From Mesorhizobium sp. Root102 (GTDB taxonomy: Bacteria; Pseudomonadota; Alphaproteobacteria; Rhizobiales; Rhizobiaceae), in NCBI RefSeq assembly GCF_001425625.1, contig NZ_LMCP01000002.1, forward strand, positions 62,001-126,000: a stretch of DNA of 64,000 nt, given 5' to 3'. A program made the translations under genes and the position numbers. The notes beneath the pieces are model-generated. The model was not told the DNA's origin, searched no databases, and worked only from the letters and a program-made list of their open reading frames with translations. Shown piece after piece: positions 43,323 through 56,083 of the stretch (position 1 is the first letter of the stretch; each line of letters opens with the position of its first letter).

Positions 43323-44000
43323 TTACGGAGCGCCCAGGCTGACGGCGAGATTGACGGCCGCAGCGACGATGACCGTGTTGAAGAAGAACGACAAGATCGA
43401 ATGGACAAGCACGACACAGCGCATATGCGTCGTCGAGATGTTGGTGTCTGCGGTCTGCGCCGTCATGCCGATCACCGTCGAGAAGTAGAGGAAGTCCCAG
43501 CCTTCTGGCCGTTTGTCACCAGGAAACAGCAATCCGCCGACCGGCATCTTCTTCTTGGTCTCGGCGTCGACCGCATCGCCGTCCATCCAGAAGAGATGGG
43601 CATAATGGAGCGCTGCCATGGCATGGATGGTGAACCAGCCGAGTGGGATCGACAGCAGCGCGAAGCCGAGCTCGATGGGGTGGGCGCTGTCTTTCTGGTT
43701 GATCAGTTGAAACAGCGAGAAGGTGGCAACGCCGACGACAACCAGCGTCACGGCGAAGATGACCAGCACCGGCTGGTCGGTGGCGCGTGCATTCTTGCTC
43801 AGATACCTGCCGGTGAACTTCGGCATATGCGCAACGACAAGAATAACGTAGGTGGCAAAGAATGCGTTGGCACCTATCGAATAGACGAGCGAGGCGTGCA
43901 GCAGCAACGCCACGACCAGTGCCACAACGCCGAAGCCGAACGACACCGCGAAAAGCATGTGGCGCTGCATGGGAGGCTTCATCGGAGTTTCGGCAGCCAT
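43323..44000 (-). CDS. DUF1345 membrane protein
   Basis: A 225-residue protein with about five membrane helices (for example FGFGVVALVVALLLHASLVY and VLVIFAVTLVVVGVATFSLF) and the DUF1345 feature GWDFLYFSTVIGMTAQTADT. Function is unknown. An internal ATG at 43982 would overlap the stop of the upstream gene as ATGA, so either start couples it to that gene. With the start at 44000 the two genes overlap by 22 bases. Confidence 0.83.
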   Translation of the reverse strand: MAAETPMKPPMQRHMLFAVSFGFGVVALVVALLLHASLVYSIGANAFFATYVILVVAHMPKFTGRYLSKNARATDQPVLVIFAVTLVVVGVATFSLFQLINQKDSAHPIELGFALLSIPLGWFTIHAMAALHYAHLFWMDGDAVDAETKKKMPVGGLLFPGDKRPEGWDFLYFSTVIGMTAQTADTNISTTHMRCVVLVHSILSFFFNTVIVAAAVNLAVSLGAP

Positions 44001-44488
44001 GGCGGTTCCAACCCTTGGATGGCGCTCGGTGTGGCGGATTTCAGGGCGCGCCGCAAGATGCGGTCGAGTTCGCCGAGAAACCGCGAGCGGTCCTGCGGTG
44101 CGAAGCTGGCATTGTAGCCCTTGCTTTCGCCGGTCTCACGCAAATGCTGCTTGAGATCGCGCATCGCCACCGCCATGCCGATCGTTTCCGGCGTGAACGG
44201 ACGCCCCGTGGGCCCAAGCACATGCGCGCCAAGCGCCAACGCGCGGGCGGCCAGCGGAATGTCCGCGGTTATCACGATGTCGTTGCTCCGCGCATTGTCG
44301 ACGATCCAGTCGTCGGCCGCATCGGCGCCCTTGGACACCACGACATTGCGGATCATCGGATCGCGCGAAGGCCGCAGGCCACCGTTGGAGACGTAGGTGA
44401 CGACGATGCCATGGCGCTCGGCGACCTTTTCGACCTCGGCCTTGACCGGGCAGGCGTCGGCGTCGACGAGAATGGCGGGTGAGGGCAT
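43979..44488 (-). CDS. YaiI/YqxD family protein (DUF188, PIN-like)
   Basis: A 169-residue cytoplasmic protein of the DUF188 family. The N-terminus AILVDADACPVKAEVEKVAE carries an Asp-Ala-Asp motif typical of PIN/NYN-like nucleases, followed by DIVITADIPLAARALALGA and GRPFTPETIG. Enzymatic activity is not established for the family. The start at 44488 has GGAGA just upstream. It is translationally coupled to the DUF1345 gene. Confidence 0.88.
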   Translation of the reverse strand: MPSPAILVDADACPVKAEVEKVAERHGIVVTYVSNGGLRPSRDPMIRNVVVSKGADAADDWIVDNARSNDIVITADIPLAARALALGAHVLGPTGRPFTPETIGMAVAMRDLKQHLRETGESKGYNASFAPQDRSRFLGELDRILRRALKSATPSAIQGLEPPWLPKLR

Positions 44489-44552
44489 TGTCTCTCCAGA
44501 ATAAGCAGGGGCCGGAAACGTGTCCGGCCCCAAACCTGAAATTTCACGACTA

Positions 44553-45122
44553 TCAGGCCGGCAAGGCGCCGGACTTCTTTGCTGTCCAGGTAGCGATATA
44601 GTCCATCAGGCCAGGGCTGAGGCAGTCATAGGGCTCGAGCCCGATTGTCCTTAGCTGTCCGCGAATACCGTCCATCCGCTTTGGGTCGACACCCGATTCG
44701 ATGATCGACGAGACGAAGGCGGCGAAGCCCGGCGGCGACCAACCATCCTCGACAAAGCGCTCGGGGTGGATGAAGCTCAGGCCCTTGAAAGCATGGTCGC
44801 GCTCGACCGGACCGTGCATATGGACGCCGCAGCCGGTGCAGGCATGGCGCTGAATCAGCGCACTCGGATCGACCACTTTGAGCTTGTCGCCATTCTCTGT
44901 GACGGTGACGTCTCCCGTGCCGGCCACGGCAACGACCGAGAAGATCGCGCCTTCGGGCTTCCAGCACTTGGTGCAGCCGCAGGCGTGATTGTGGGCGATC
45001 TGGCCCTTGACCTTCACCTTCACTGGCTTGCTGGTGCAGGCGCACACCAGCGTGCCGCCGGCAAAGCTCGCGCTTTCCTTGGGCAAGCCATTGTCGATCT
45101 TCGGATGCAGTTTCTCCGCCAT
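44553..45122 (-). CDS. gfa: S-(hydroxymethyl)glutathione synthase (Gfa)
   Basis: Catalyses or accelerates condensation of formaldehyde with glutathione. The 189-residue protein has the zinc cysteines of the Gfa family: [30 protein letters not shown] and [14 protein letters not shown]. It ends with a region containing [20 protein letters not shown]. The start at 45122 follows GGAGGAG. It lies 67 bases downstream of the class III alcohol dehydrogenase that oxidises its product, so the two form a formaldehyde-detoxification operon. Confidence 0.92.
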   Translation of the reverse strand: MAEKLHPKIDNGLPKESASFAGGTLVCACTSKPVKVKVKGQIAHNHACGCTKCWKPEGAIFSVVAVAGTGDVTVTENGDKLKVVDPSALIQRHACTGCGVHMHGPVERDHAFKGLSFIHPERFVEDGWSPPGFAAFVSSIIESGVDPKRMDGIRGQLRTIGLEPYDCLSPGLMDYIATWTAKKSGALPA

Positions 45123-45189
45123 TCTTTTCTCCTCCCAGTTGTGAACCACAGAGGTCGCAGGCCGGCTGGTCGGCGGCTTGTGGTCTTCC

Positions 45190-46317
<1,128 letters not shown>

Positions 46318-46514
46318 CGGGCAATTCCTCCAATGCGAATTTTTTCCAAGGTTTCAGGTTTTATCGACACGATCAACTGGAAGCTGGTGCCGAGACTGGG
46401 TCGCGGCGCTGAATTGGAATCGCAAATCGATTGAAAGACAGTGATTTGCATGGTCGGCTTGACCCTGCAAGCGCAGGCCATAAAAGGAACGGTCGACCGA
46501 GGGATGACATCAGC

Positions 46515-48527
<2,013 letters not shown>

Positions 48528-48633
48528 GGCTAGCCGAGCAGGCAGCCTGTGACCAGCAGTGGTTTGTGCTGGACTGGCATCGCGCGGTCCCGGACAATAC
48601 ATCTCTATCGACTCAGGACCTTCACGCAGCACC

Positions 48634-51600
48634 ATGGCCGACGAAAAACTTCCCCGCGATCCCCTGAAGCGCGAAGCAGCGATTGCTGCGGCGCGGCCGG
48701 AGGCGCCGGCGCGGCCCTTCGTCCATCTGCGCGTGCATTCGGCCTATTCGCTGCTGGAAGGCGCCTTGCAGATCGGCAAGGTGGTGGCTCACGCGGTCAA
48801 GGACGAAGCCCCGGCCATTGCCGTCACGGACACCAACAATCTGTTCGGTGCGCTCGAGTTCGCGCAGAAGGCGGTGAAGGACGGCATCCAGCCGATCATC
48901 GGCTGCCAGACTGCGCTCGCCTTCTCCGGCGAGAACAGCGATGGCCAGCGCGATCGAAGGCGGCAAGGTCCTGATATGCGGCCGGTCGTCCTGATCGCCG
49001 CGACCGAGTCCGGCTATGCCAATCTGGTCAGGCTGGTCAGCCGCGTCTACCTCGAAACGCCGCCCGGCGAGCCGGTGCACCTGACCACCGAAATGATGCA
49101 AGGCTATTGTGACGGGCTGATCTGCCTTAGTGGCGGGCCGCGCGGGCCGATCGGCATAGCGCTCAAGGAAGACCGCCGCGATCTGGCCGAGGCACGGCTT
49201 TTGACCCTCAAGGCGATGTTCGGCGACCGGCTCTATGTCGAACTGGACCGGGTTTCCGGCTATGATCGCGTGATCGAGAAATCCTCGATCGATCTGGCTT
49301 ATGCCCATGAACTGCCTCTGGTCGCCACCAACGAGGCCTTCTTCTCGGCCCGCGACGATTATGACGCGCATGACGCGCTGATCGCCATTGCCGAGGGCTC
49401 GGTTGTCGCCGCCGACAATCGCCGCCGGCTGTCGCCAGACAATTTCCTGCGCAGCCAGGCCGATATGGCCAGGCTGTTCGCCGATCTGCCGGAGGCGATC
49501 GACAACACCGTCGAGATCGCGCTGCGCTGCTCCTACTATCCGAAGAACCGCAACCCGATCCTGCCGCGCTTCACCGGCGGCGATGTCGCCGACAATGACG
49601 CGGCCTTGCAGGCGGAAGCCGATGAACTGGCCCGCCAGGCGCATGAGGGGCTCGACGCGCGGCTGGCCGCGCATGGCCCGACAGCCGGCTACACGGTCGA
49701 GCAATATCGCGAGCGGTTGAATTTCGAGCTCGGCATCATCACCAAGATGAAGTTTCCCGGCTATTTCCTGATCGTTGCCGACTTCATCAAATGGGCGAAG
49801 GCACAGGGCATCCCGGTCGGGCCGGGACGCGGTTCGGGCGCCGGGTCGCTGGTCGCCTATTCGACGACCATCACCGACATCGATCCGCTGCGCTTCTCAC
49901 TTCTTTTCGAGCGCTTCCTCAATCCCGACCGCGTGTCGATGCCCGACTTCGATATCGACTTCTGCCAGGATCGGCGTGAGGAGGTGATCCGCTACGTCCA
50001 GCAAAAATACGGCCGCGACCAGGTCGGCCAGATCATCACCTTCGGTACGCTGCAGGCGCGCGCCGTGCTGCGCGACGTCGGCCGCGTGCTGCAGATGCCC
50101 TATGGCCAGGTCGACAAGCTCTCCAAGATGGTGCCGCAGAATCCGGCCAATCCGGTCAAGCTCGCCGAGGCCATTGCCAACGAACCGCGCTTTGCCGAAG
50201 AGGCGGAGAGGGAGCCTATCGTCCAGACGCTGCTAGACATGGCGCAGAAGCTGGAAGGCCTCTACCGCCATGCCTCGACCCACGCTGCCGGCATCGTCAT
50301 CGGCGACCGGCCGCTGTCGGAACTGGTGCCGATGTATCGTGATCCGCGCTCGGACATGCCGGTCACCCAGTTCAACATGAAATATGTCGAGCAGGCTGGG
50401 CTGGTGAAATTCGACTTCCTCGGCCTGAAGACGCTGACCGTGCTGGAGACGGCGGTGAAGCTGATCCGCCGGCGCGGCATCGAGATCGACCTGGCGACGA
50501 TCCCGCTCGACGATCCCGACACCTATGCCATGCTGTCGCGCGGCGAGGTGGTCGGCGTGTTCCAGGTGGAAAGTGCCGGCATGCGCAAGGCGCTGATCGG
50601 CATGCGGCCCGACTGCATCGAGGACATCATCGCGCTGGTCGCGCTCTACCGGCCGGGGCCGATGGAGAACATCCCGACCTACAACGCCCGCAAGCATGGC
50701 GAGGAGGAGATGGCGTCGATCCATCCCAAGATCGACCATCTGGTGAAGGAGACGCAAGGCGTCATCGTCTACCAGGAACAGGTGATGCAGATCGCGCAGG
50801 AGCTGTCCGGCTATTCACTCGGCGAAGCCGATCTGCTGCGCCGCGCCATGGGCAAGAAGATCCGCGCCGAGATGGACAAGCAGCGCGAGCGCTTCGTCTC
50901 CGGCGCGGTCGAGCGTGGCGTCAGCAAGCCGCAAGCCGACTTCATTTTCGACCTGCTGGCCAAGTTCGCCGACTATGGTTTCAACAAATCGCACGCCGCC
51001 GCCTACGCGGTGGTTTCGTACCAGACCGCCTATCTCAAGGCGCATTATCCGGTCGAGTTCCTGGCGGCGTCGATGACGCTCGACATGGGCAACACCGACA
51101 AGCTCGCCGATTTCCGCCAGGACGCGCTGCGCCTCGGCATAGAGGTTCTGGCACCGTCGGCGATATCGAGCTTTCGTCCCTTCGAGGTCGGTGAGAACCG
51201 CATCTACTATTCGCTGGCCGCGCTCAAGGGCGTCGGCGACGCGGCGGTGGAGCACATCGTTGCCCAGCGTGGCGAAAAGCCGTTCAAGAACCTCGCCGAT
51301 TTCTGCGAACGGGTCGATCCCAAGATCGTTGGCAAGCGCGTCTTCGAAAGCCTGATCATGGCCGGCGCGCTCGACTGCTTCGGCCACGACCGCGCGTCGA
51401 TGATGGCGGGCGTGGAACGCATGATGGGGCTGGCGTCGCTGGCGCAGCAGAACGCGGTTTCCGGCCAGCACGACATCTTCGGCGCCTCGCTCGGCGCCCA
51501 GTCGCAGGCACTCAATCTGCCGGCGACGGATCCGTGGCTCGCCGCCGACCGGCTGCATCGCGAATTCCAGGTGGTCGGCTTCTATCTCTCCGCCCACCCG

Positions 51601-52161
51601 CTCGACGAGTACAAGGCGGCCCTGCAGAAGATGCGGGTGCAGACATGGGCCGAGTTTTCGGCGGCCGTCAAACGCGGTGCCGCCGCCGGCCGTCTGGCCG
51701 GCACGGTAACATCCAAGCAGGAGCGCAAGACGCGCACTGGCAACAAGATGGGCGTCATCGCCTTTTCCGATACATCCGGCCAGTATGAAGCCGTGCTGTT
51801 TTCGGAAGGGCTGGCGCAGTACCGCGACCTGCTCGAGGCCGGCCGCTCCGTCGTTATTACCGTTGCGGCCGAGGACAGGCCGGAAGGCGTCAATTTGCGC
51901 ATCAACTCGGTACAGTCGCTGGAGGATGAGGCAAGCCGCATCCAGAAGGCATTGCGCATTTTCGTGCGCAACGCGACACCGATCAACACATTGGCCGGCC
52001 AACTGGCCGTCAGGGGCGAAGGCCAGGTCAGCTTCGTGCTGATCAAGGAAGAAGGCGAAGGCGAAATCGAGATCGAGCTGCCCAACCGCTACCGGATTTC
52101 GCCACAGATCGCCTCGGCGATGCGCGCGGTGCCGGGCGTGGTCGAAGTGGAGCTGGTGTGA
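48634..52161 (+). CDS. dnaE: DNA polymerase III alpha subunit
   Basis: Replicative polymerase, 1175 residues. It has an N-terminal PHP domain (FVHLRVHSAYSLLEGA and VAVTD-type contexts), a C-family polymerase core with the catalytic PDFDIDFCQDRREEVI and GPGRGSGAGSLVAY, the FRRAMGKK-like RRAMGKKIRAEMDKQ segment, a helix-hairpin-helix region around GVGDAAVEHIVAQRG, and an OB-fold near the C-terminus. This is the DnaE1 type, not the error-prone ImuC/DnaE2. ATG 48634 fits the family start; the frame extends back to 48559 without a good ribosome-binding site. Confidence 0.96.
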   Translation: MADEKLPRDPLKREAAIAAARPEAPARPFVHLRVHSAYSLLEGALQIGKVVAHAVKDEAPAIAVTDTNNLFGALEFAQKAVKDGIQPIIGCQTALAFSGENSDGQRDRRRQGPDMRPVVLIAATESGYANLVRLVSRVYLETPPGEPVHLTTEMMQGYCDGLICLSGGPRGPIGIALKEDRRDLAEARLLTLKAMFGDRLYVELDRVSGYDRVIEKSSIDLAYAHELPLVATNEAFFSARDDYDAHDALIAIAEGSVVAADNRRRLSPDNFLRSQADMARLFADLPEAIDNTVEIALRCSYYPKNRNPILPRFTGGDVADNDAALQAEADELARQAHEGLDARLAAHGPTAGYTVEQYRERLNFELGIITKMKFPGYFLIVADFIKWAKAQGIPVGPGRGSGAGSLVAYSTTITDIDPLRFSLLFERFLNPDRVSMPDFDIDFCQDRREEVIRYVQQKYGRDQVGQIITFGTLQARAVLRDVGRVLQMPYGQVDKLSKMVPQNPANPVKLAEAIANEPRFAEEAEREPIVQTLLDMAQKLEGLYRHASTHAAGIVIGDRPLSELVPMYRDPRSDMPVTQFNMKYVEQAGLVKFDFLGLKTLTVLETAVKLIRRRGIEIDLATIPLDDPDTYAMLSRGEVVGVFQVESAGMRKALIGMRPDCIEDIIALVALYRPGPMENIPTYNARKHGEEEMASIHPKIDHLVKETQGVIVYQEQVMQIAQELSGYSLGEADLLRRAMGKKIRAEMDKQRERFVSGAVERGVSKPQADFIFDLLAKFADYGFNKSHAAAYAVVSYQTAYLKAHYPVEFLAASMTLDMGNTDKLADFRQDALRLGIEVLAPSAISSFRPFEVGENRIYYSLAALKGVGDAAVEHIVAQRGEKPFKNLADFCERVDPKIVGKRVFESLIMAGALDCFGHDRASMMAGVERMMGLASLAQQNAVSGQHDIFGASLGAQSQALNLPATDPWLAADRLHREFQVVGFYLSAHPLDEYKAALQKMRVQTWAEFSAAVKRGAAAGRLAGTVTSKQERKTRTGNKMGVIAFSDTSGQYEAVLFSEGLAQYRDLLEAGRSVVITVAAEDRPEGVNLRINSVQSLEDEASRIQKALRIFVRNATPINTLAGQLAVRGEGQVSFVLIKEEGEGEIEIELPNRYRISPQIASAMRAVPGVVEVELV

Positions 52162-52258
52162 ACCACATTCGTTGAGCACGTCCGAAAGATCATGAATTGG
52201 GTTTTCGAAAACAAGCGTCGCGGCCGCGCCCCTGTCGTCGACAAAGGAGTTTCTCGCC

Positions 52259-52657
52259 ATGCCCAGCCGCGAACGCGTTGAAGCCTTCCTCAAGGAGGTG
52301 GTCGAAGGCAGCCATGTCCGGGCGATCGCCGACTTCTACCATGACGATGCGACCATGCAGGAGAATCTCGGCGTCCCGCGTAGGGGCAGGGAAGCGCTGA
52401 TGGCACGCGAGCAATCGGTTCTGGACCGGATCCAGAAGATGCATACGCATCCCGTCCAGATTTTTCTGGTCGACGGCGACACCGTCGCCATCCGCTGGAC
52501 ATTCGACAGGATCGACAAGGACGGCACCGTCCGGCGCCTGGAAGAGGTGGCGCTTCAGCAGTGGCGCGGTGACCGCATTGCCAAGGAGCAATTCTTCTAT
52601 GACACGGCCACCGCCTGGGGCCTTGTCGGACCCGACGGCACAGTGGTGCAAAGCTGA
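52259..52657 (+). CDS. NTF2-like / SnoaL-fold protein
   Basis: A 132-residue single-domain protein with the cone-shaped NTF2-like fold: N-terminal helices (RVEAFLKEVVEGSHVRAIAD), the FYHDDATMQENLGVPRRGRE segment, then alternating beta strands (VQIFLVDGDTVAIRWTFDRI). Members bind or isomerise small ligands, but function cannot be assigned. A good AAAGGAG ribosome-binding site lies nine bases upstream. It follows dnaE by 97 bases. Confidence 0.8.
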   Translation: MPSRERVEAFLKEVVEGSHVRAIADFYHDDATMQENLGVPRRGREALMAREQSVLDRIQKMHTHPVQIFLVDGDTVAIRWTFDRIDKDGTVRRLEEVALQQWRGDRIAKEQFFYDTATAWGLVGPDGTVVQS

Positions 52658-52756
52658 GCGATTCCGTAACTTAAGCCACTGGACGGCCTTGGCTGTGGAC
52701 GCTACGCAATCGTCATGAAAGCGGCGGACAAGTACGGATTGCAGGAGAATTCGGCG

Positions 52757-53518
52757 ATGGCGCGGCTGCGCGACCGGCTGCGCAAGCTCTATCACGGGCG
52801 CACGCCGGCTGCTTTCCGGTTCCAACTGGTGGCTGTCGTCATCGACCTCGCCATCATCGCGTTCTTCATCGCCACGCCGGTCCTTCAGGACAAACCTTCG
52901 TTTCTCTGGCTCGATTATTCGGTGGCGGCATTGGTCGCCGCCGACATGATTGCCCGGCTGCTCGCCTCCAACGACATGTTGCGGCTGATGAGGCAGCCAA
53001 CATCGTGGGTCGACGCCTTCATCCTCTTGACACTGCTGATGCCAACGGCGTTCGCCAATCTCGCCTTTCTGCGCATCCTGCGGCTGTGGCCGCTGTCGCG
53101 CAGCGGTTCGCTCTGGCGGCATCTCGAGATGCGCGGCCTGCGACCCTGGCGCGAGGCGAGCCACGCAGTCATCAATCTTTTGACGTTCCTGTTCGTCGTC
53201 ACCGGCTTCGTCTACACCTTCTTCTTCCGCACCGGCGCCGGCCTCGAAAACTATATCGACGCGCTTTATTTCACCGTTGCCACGGTGACGACGACCGGCT
53301 TCGGCGACATCGTGCTGCCAGGCATGGCCGGCAAGCTGACGGCAATCGTCACCATGATCATCGGCATATCGCTGTTCGTCAGGCTTGCTCAGGCGATCTT
53401 CCGGCCGGCCAAGGTGTTCTTTCCCTGTCCGCAGTGCGGCTTGCAGCGGCATGAGCCGGATGCGGTGCATTGCAAGGCCTGCGGCCATGTCCTGAACATA
53501 CCCGATGACGGGAACTGA
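52757..53518 (+). CDS. Voltage-gated-type potassium channel with C-terminal zinc ribbon
   Basis: A 253-residue ion channel-like protein with six predicted helices. Residues 1-150 contain S1-S4-like helices, with S4 marked by FLRILRLWPLSRSGS. S5 is INLLTFLFVVTGFVYTFFF, the selectivity filter region TVTTTGFGD matches K+ channels (TxGFGD), and S6 is LTAIVTMIIGISLFVRLAQA. A C-terminal zinc ribbon, CPQCGLQRHEPDAVHCKACG, follows. ATG 52757 with AGGAGA upstream is preferred to ATG 52715. Confidence 0.82.
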   Translation: MARLRDRLRKLYHGRTPAAFRFQLVAVVIDLAIIAFFIATPVLQDKPSFLWLDYSVAALVAADMIARLLASNDMLRLMRQPTSWVDAFILLTLLMPTAFANLAFLRILRLWPLSRSGSLWRHLEMRGLRPWREASHAVINLLTFLFVVTGFVYTFFFRTGAGLENYIDALYFTVATVTTTGFGDIVLPGMAGKLTAIVTMIIGISLFVRLAQAIFRPAKVFFPCPQCGLQRHEPDAVHCKACGHVLNIPDDGN

Positions 53519-53530
53519 CCGGCGGCAGTG

Positions 53531-53666
53531 CTACGACGCCGCCACTTCAGCCGGCTTCATCGGCCTGCGCTGTAGGTTGAGCAGGTTGCTGGCCAGGATC
53601 AGCAGCGCGCCGCCGGCGGTGAAGGCGTTGTTGATCTGCTCCTGACACAGCAACCAGCCGTTGGCC
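53531..53666 (-). pseudogene. 3' remnant of an EamA (DMT) transporter gene
   Basis: On the minus strand 53666-53531 reads as the last 44 or so residues of an EamA-family transporter, ending FTAGGALLILASNLLNLQRR, then PMKPAEVAAS and a stop. It closely resembles the C-terminus of the intact gene at 60327-61259 (FTAGGALLILAGNLLNLQRK, ending AEIAAS), but with clear divergence and a three-base length difference. The match stops abruptly at 53666. The rest of 53519-53862 is AT-richer spacer without another recognisable gene. Confidence 0.8.
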
Positions 53667-53862
53667 TATCCGGATGTGCCGCTCTTACGACGAGAGCATA
53701 AAATTCCGCCAATTACTTGATGAACCAAATTGCTCGCCGATGGGGCACGGCTCTCGTATATCATTGACTAACTTGTTCTTGCTAACGTTGCTGCCAGGCA
53801 GCGGAAATGTTTGATGTAGCCTGGTCGTCAGTAAGGCTTACGATTGGGCGGAGCGAGGCACG

Positions 53863-55068
53863 ATGATCGCGAAGGCAGATTTTGCGGCGGTCCAGACCGA
53901 TCTGAATGTCCTGCACGCCGATGATGCGGGGGCGCCTCTCGTGTCGGCCATTATTCCTTGCCTGAACGAGGAGCGCACGCTCGGCATTTGCATCCAAAAG
54001 GCTCTCGATGTTTTTGCAAAGCGGGGCATCGCGGGCGAGGTCGTCGTCGGAGACAATGGGTCGAGCGATCGCTCGGTTGAGATTGCAGAGTCCCTCGGTG
54101 CGCGTGTCGTGCACCAGCGTGTCAAGGGATACGGCGCGGCGATCAGCGCGGCGGCTGAATCCGCACGAGGCAAGTATCTCGTCATGGCGGATGCAGACGA
54201 TTCCTACGACTGGAGCAGCCTCGGAGATTTCATCGACGCATTGGAGGATGGTGCCGAACTGGTCATGGGTGATCGCTTTGCGGGCGGTATCGAGCCCGGC
54301 GCCATGCCTCCGCTGCATCGATATCTCGGCAACCCTGTGCTTTCAATAATTGCCCGTTGGCTTCATCATTCGCCGATACACGATTTTCATTGCGGCATGC
54401 GCGGGTTCACCCGCGATGCGTTTCTCAGGATAGGCGCGCGCTCACCCGGCATGGAATTCGCCTCGGAGATGGTCATCAACGCGCATCGCGCAGGCTTGGT
54501 GATCCGCGAGGTGCCGATCAAGCTCTATCCGGACAAGCGTGGCCGCCCACCGCATCTGCGCTCATTCCGCGACGGCTGGCGCCACCTGCGGCTGATCGTG
54601 GCCCATGCACCCAACACCATGTATCTCATACCAGGGGCGACCTTGCTGGTGACCGGCATTGCCGGCCTGGCGATCCTCGCCGCGGGGCCTGTTCGGATCG
54701 GCGGGTGGTATTTCGGAATTCACTTCGTCGCGCTCTCCGCCATGGCGACATTGATTGGCCTTTCGGCGATCCTTTTCGGCATGCTCGCTAAGGTGGCGAT
54801 CGCCATTTATCACCCAGTCCACGGAGGTCGAATCGTGCCCTGGCTGATGCGCGGCCGCCCGTTGGAATGGCTGGTCTTTTCCGGTGGCGTGCTCGCGGCG
54901 GCGGGGTTTGTCGCGGAGGTGCTGCTGGCGCTGCGTTGGATTTTTGTCGGCGGGCCAATGGAGCAGTCGGTGCACCTGACCTTTGTGATCACCACCGCCT
55001 GCGTGGCCGGCATGTCCATGGTGCTGTCCGGCTTTGTGCTTAAGTTGCTGCTTGATAATCTGGAGTGA
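53863..55068 (+). CDS. GT2 glycosyltransferase, polyprenyl-phosphate sugar synthase-like (GtrB/DPM type)
   Basis: A 401-residue membrane glycosyltransferase. The GT-A domain (residues 25-245) has SAIIPCLNEERTLGICIQKA, GEVVVGDNGSSDRSVEIAE, and the metal-binding MADADDSYDW. Four C-terminal membrane helices follow (for example LIPGATLLVTGIAGLAILAA and WLVFSGGVLAAAGFVAEVLL). This is the design of enzymes that load a sugar onto a polyprenyl phosphate lipid carrier. It opens the glycan cassette and is followed by a second GT2 gene after five bases. Sugar identity is unknown. Confidence 0.85.
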   Translation: MIAKADFAAVQTDLNVLHADDAGAPLVSAIIPCLNEERTLGICIQKALDVFAKRGIAGEVVVGDNGSSDRSVEIAESLGARVVHQRVKGYGAAISAAAESARGKYLVMADADDSYDWSSLGDFIDALEDGAELVMGDRFAGGIEPGAMPPLHRYLGNPVLSIIARWLHHSPIHDFHCGMRGFTRDAFLRIGARSPGMEFASEMVINAHRAGLVIREVPIKLYPDKRGRPPHLRSFRDGWRHLRLIVAHAPNTMYLIPGATLLVTGIAGLAILAAGPVRIGGWYFGIHFVALSAMATLIGLSAILFGMLAKVAIAIYHPVHGGRIVPWLMRGRPLEWLVFSGGVLAAAGFVAEVLLALRWIFVGGPMEQSVHLTFVITTACVAGMSMVLSGFVLKLLLDNLE

Positions 55069-55073
55069 CAGGC

Positions 55074-56078
55074 ATGGGTTCTGATCGCTCGACTGGCTTC
55101 CGAGCCGAAACTCGGGCAGGTGGCTGTGTCGACGAAAAGCCATTTCTGTCCGTCGTCATGCCGGTCCACGAAGGGGCGGCGTGGATTGATGCGACACTTG
55201 ACTCGCTAGCTGCTGAGCCGACCGGCAACCTGGAAATAATCGTTGTCGATAGCAGCCCGACGGGCACCACTGCTGCCATCGTGGAGCGATTTGCTCACCG
55301 ATTACCCCTTCGGCTGATTCAGCGAAGGGATCTCGCGCCTTGGCAAACGAAGACAAATTTAGGCGTCGAGTTGGCGGCCGCTGATCACGTCTGCATCCTC
55401 CACCAAGATGACCTGTGGCTGCCCGGGCGCGTTGAGGCCGCGCACCGCTGGCTCGCGACCTCTACCGAGGCCGGGCTTCATTTGGCCCCGACCGCCATCA
55501 TTGACCGCTACGGCCGCCGAATTGGGCGCTGGAACTGCCCTTTGCCGGCTGACGAGGTACTTGGAGGTCAATTCCTGCTGGAGCGGCTGCTTGTTCAAAA
55601 CTTTATTTCTGTGCCCGCTCCGATATTCCGCAGAACCGCATGGCTAGCATGTGGAGGCATGGATGAGAAACTCTGGTATACGGCAGATTGGGACATCTGG
55701 GCGAAGCTCGCCTGTACCGGTCCGGTCGTTTATCACGACGAGATCACTACGGCCTTTCGGGTTCACGGCAGTTCGTTAACTGTAACCGGATCCCGTGACG
55801 TCAGGGAATTCCGGTCGCAAATGCAGATTGTCGTGGAGCGCCATCTTTCCCGGCTTCCGGCGAGCAGCCGACGCTGGGTTGAACCTGCCGCTCTGGCGTC
55901 GATCAGCGTCAATGTATTGCTGGCCGCCGCATCGGGCGGCAATTTGAAGGCCCTGGTTCGCGCGGCTTGTATTGTACTTTCGCTCGGACCGATCGGAATG
56001 AGGCGCTATTTGCGCGACTCGCGGTTGCGGGAGCGTGTCATTTGCCGGCTTCGCGCGAAGTTGACAGGAGCTTTCTGA
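55074..56078 (+). CDS. GT2 family glycosyltransferase
   Basis: A 334-residue glycosyltransferase with a GT-A fold: FLSVVMPVHEGAAWIDATLD near the N-terminus, IIVVDSSPTGTTAAI, the DxD-like metal site in ILHQDDLWLPGRVEA, and ADWDIWAKLA further on. There is no membrane helix of note, so it probably acts on the cytoplasmic face. ATG 55074 with GGAG at 55062-55065 is preferred to GTG 55065. Codon choice looks less GC-biased than in the flanking core genes, consistent with acquired DNA. Confidence 0.82.
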   Translation: MGSDRSTGFRAETRAGGCVDEKPFLSVVMPVHEGAAWIDATLDSLAAEPTGNLEIIVVDSSPTGTTAAIVERFAHRLPLRLIQRRDLAPWQTKTNLGVELAAADHVCILHQDDLWLPGRVEAAHRWLATSTEAGLHLAPTAIIDRYGRRIGRWNCPLPADEVLGGQFLLERLLVQNFISVPAPIFRRTAWLACGGMDEKLWYTADWDIWAKLACTGPVVYHDEITTAFRVHGSSLTVTGSRDVREFRSQMQIVVERHLSRLPASSRRWVEPAALASISVNVLLAAASGGNLKALVRAACIVLSLGPIGMRRYLRDSRLRERVICRLRAKLTGAF

Positions 56079-56083
56079 GGCCG

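Noticed and set aside
50815..52293. 492-residue minus-strand frame antisense to dnaE
   Set aside because: Shadow of the DnaE coding frame. The sequence is Arg/His-rich without any family pattern.
53670..53862. Insertion-sequence remnant at the left edge of the glycan cassette
   Set aside because: The spacer is AT-richer, but I could not find terminal inverted repeats, target duplications or transposase fragments.
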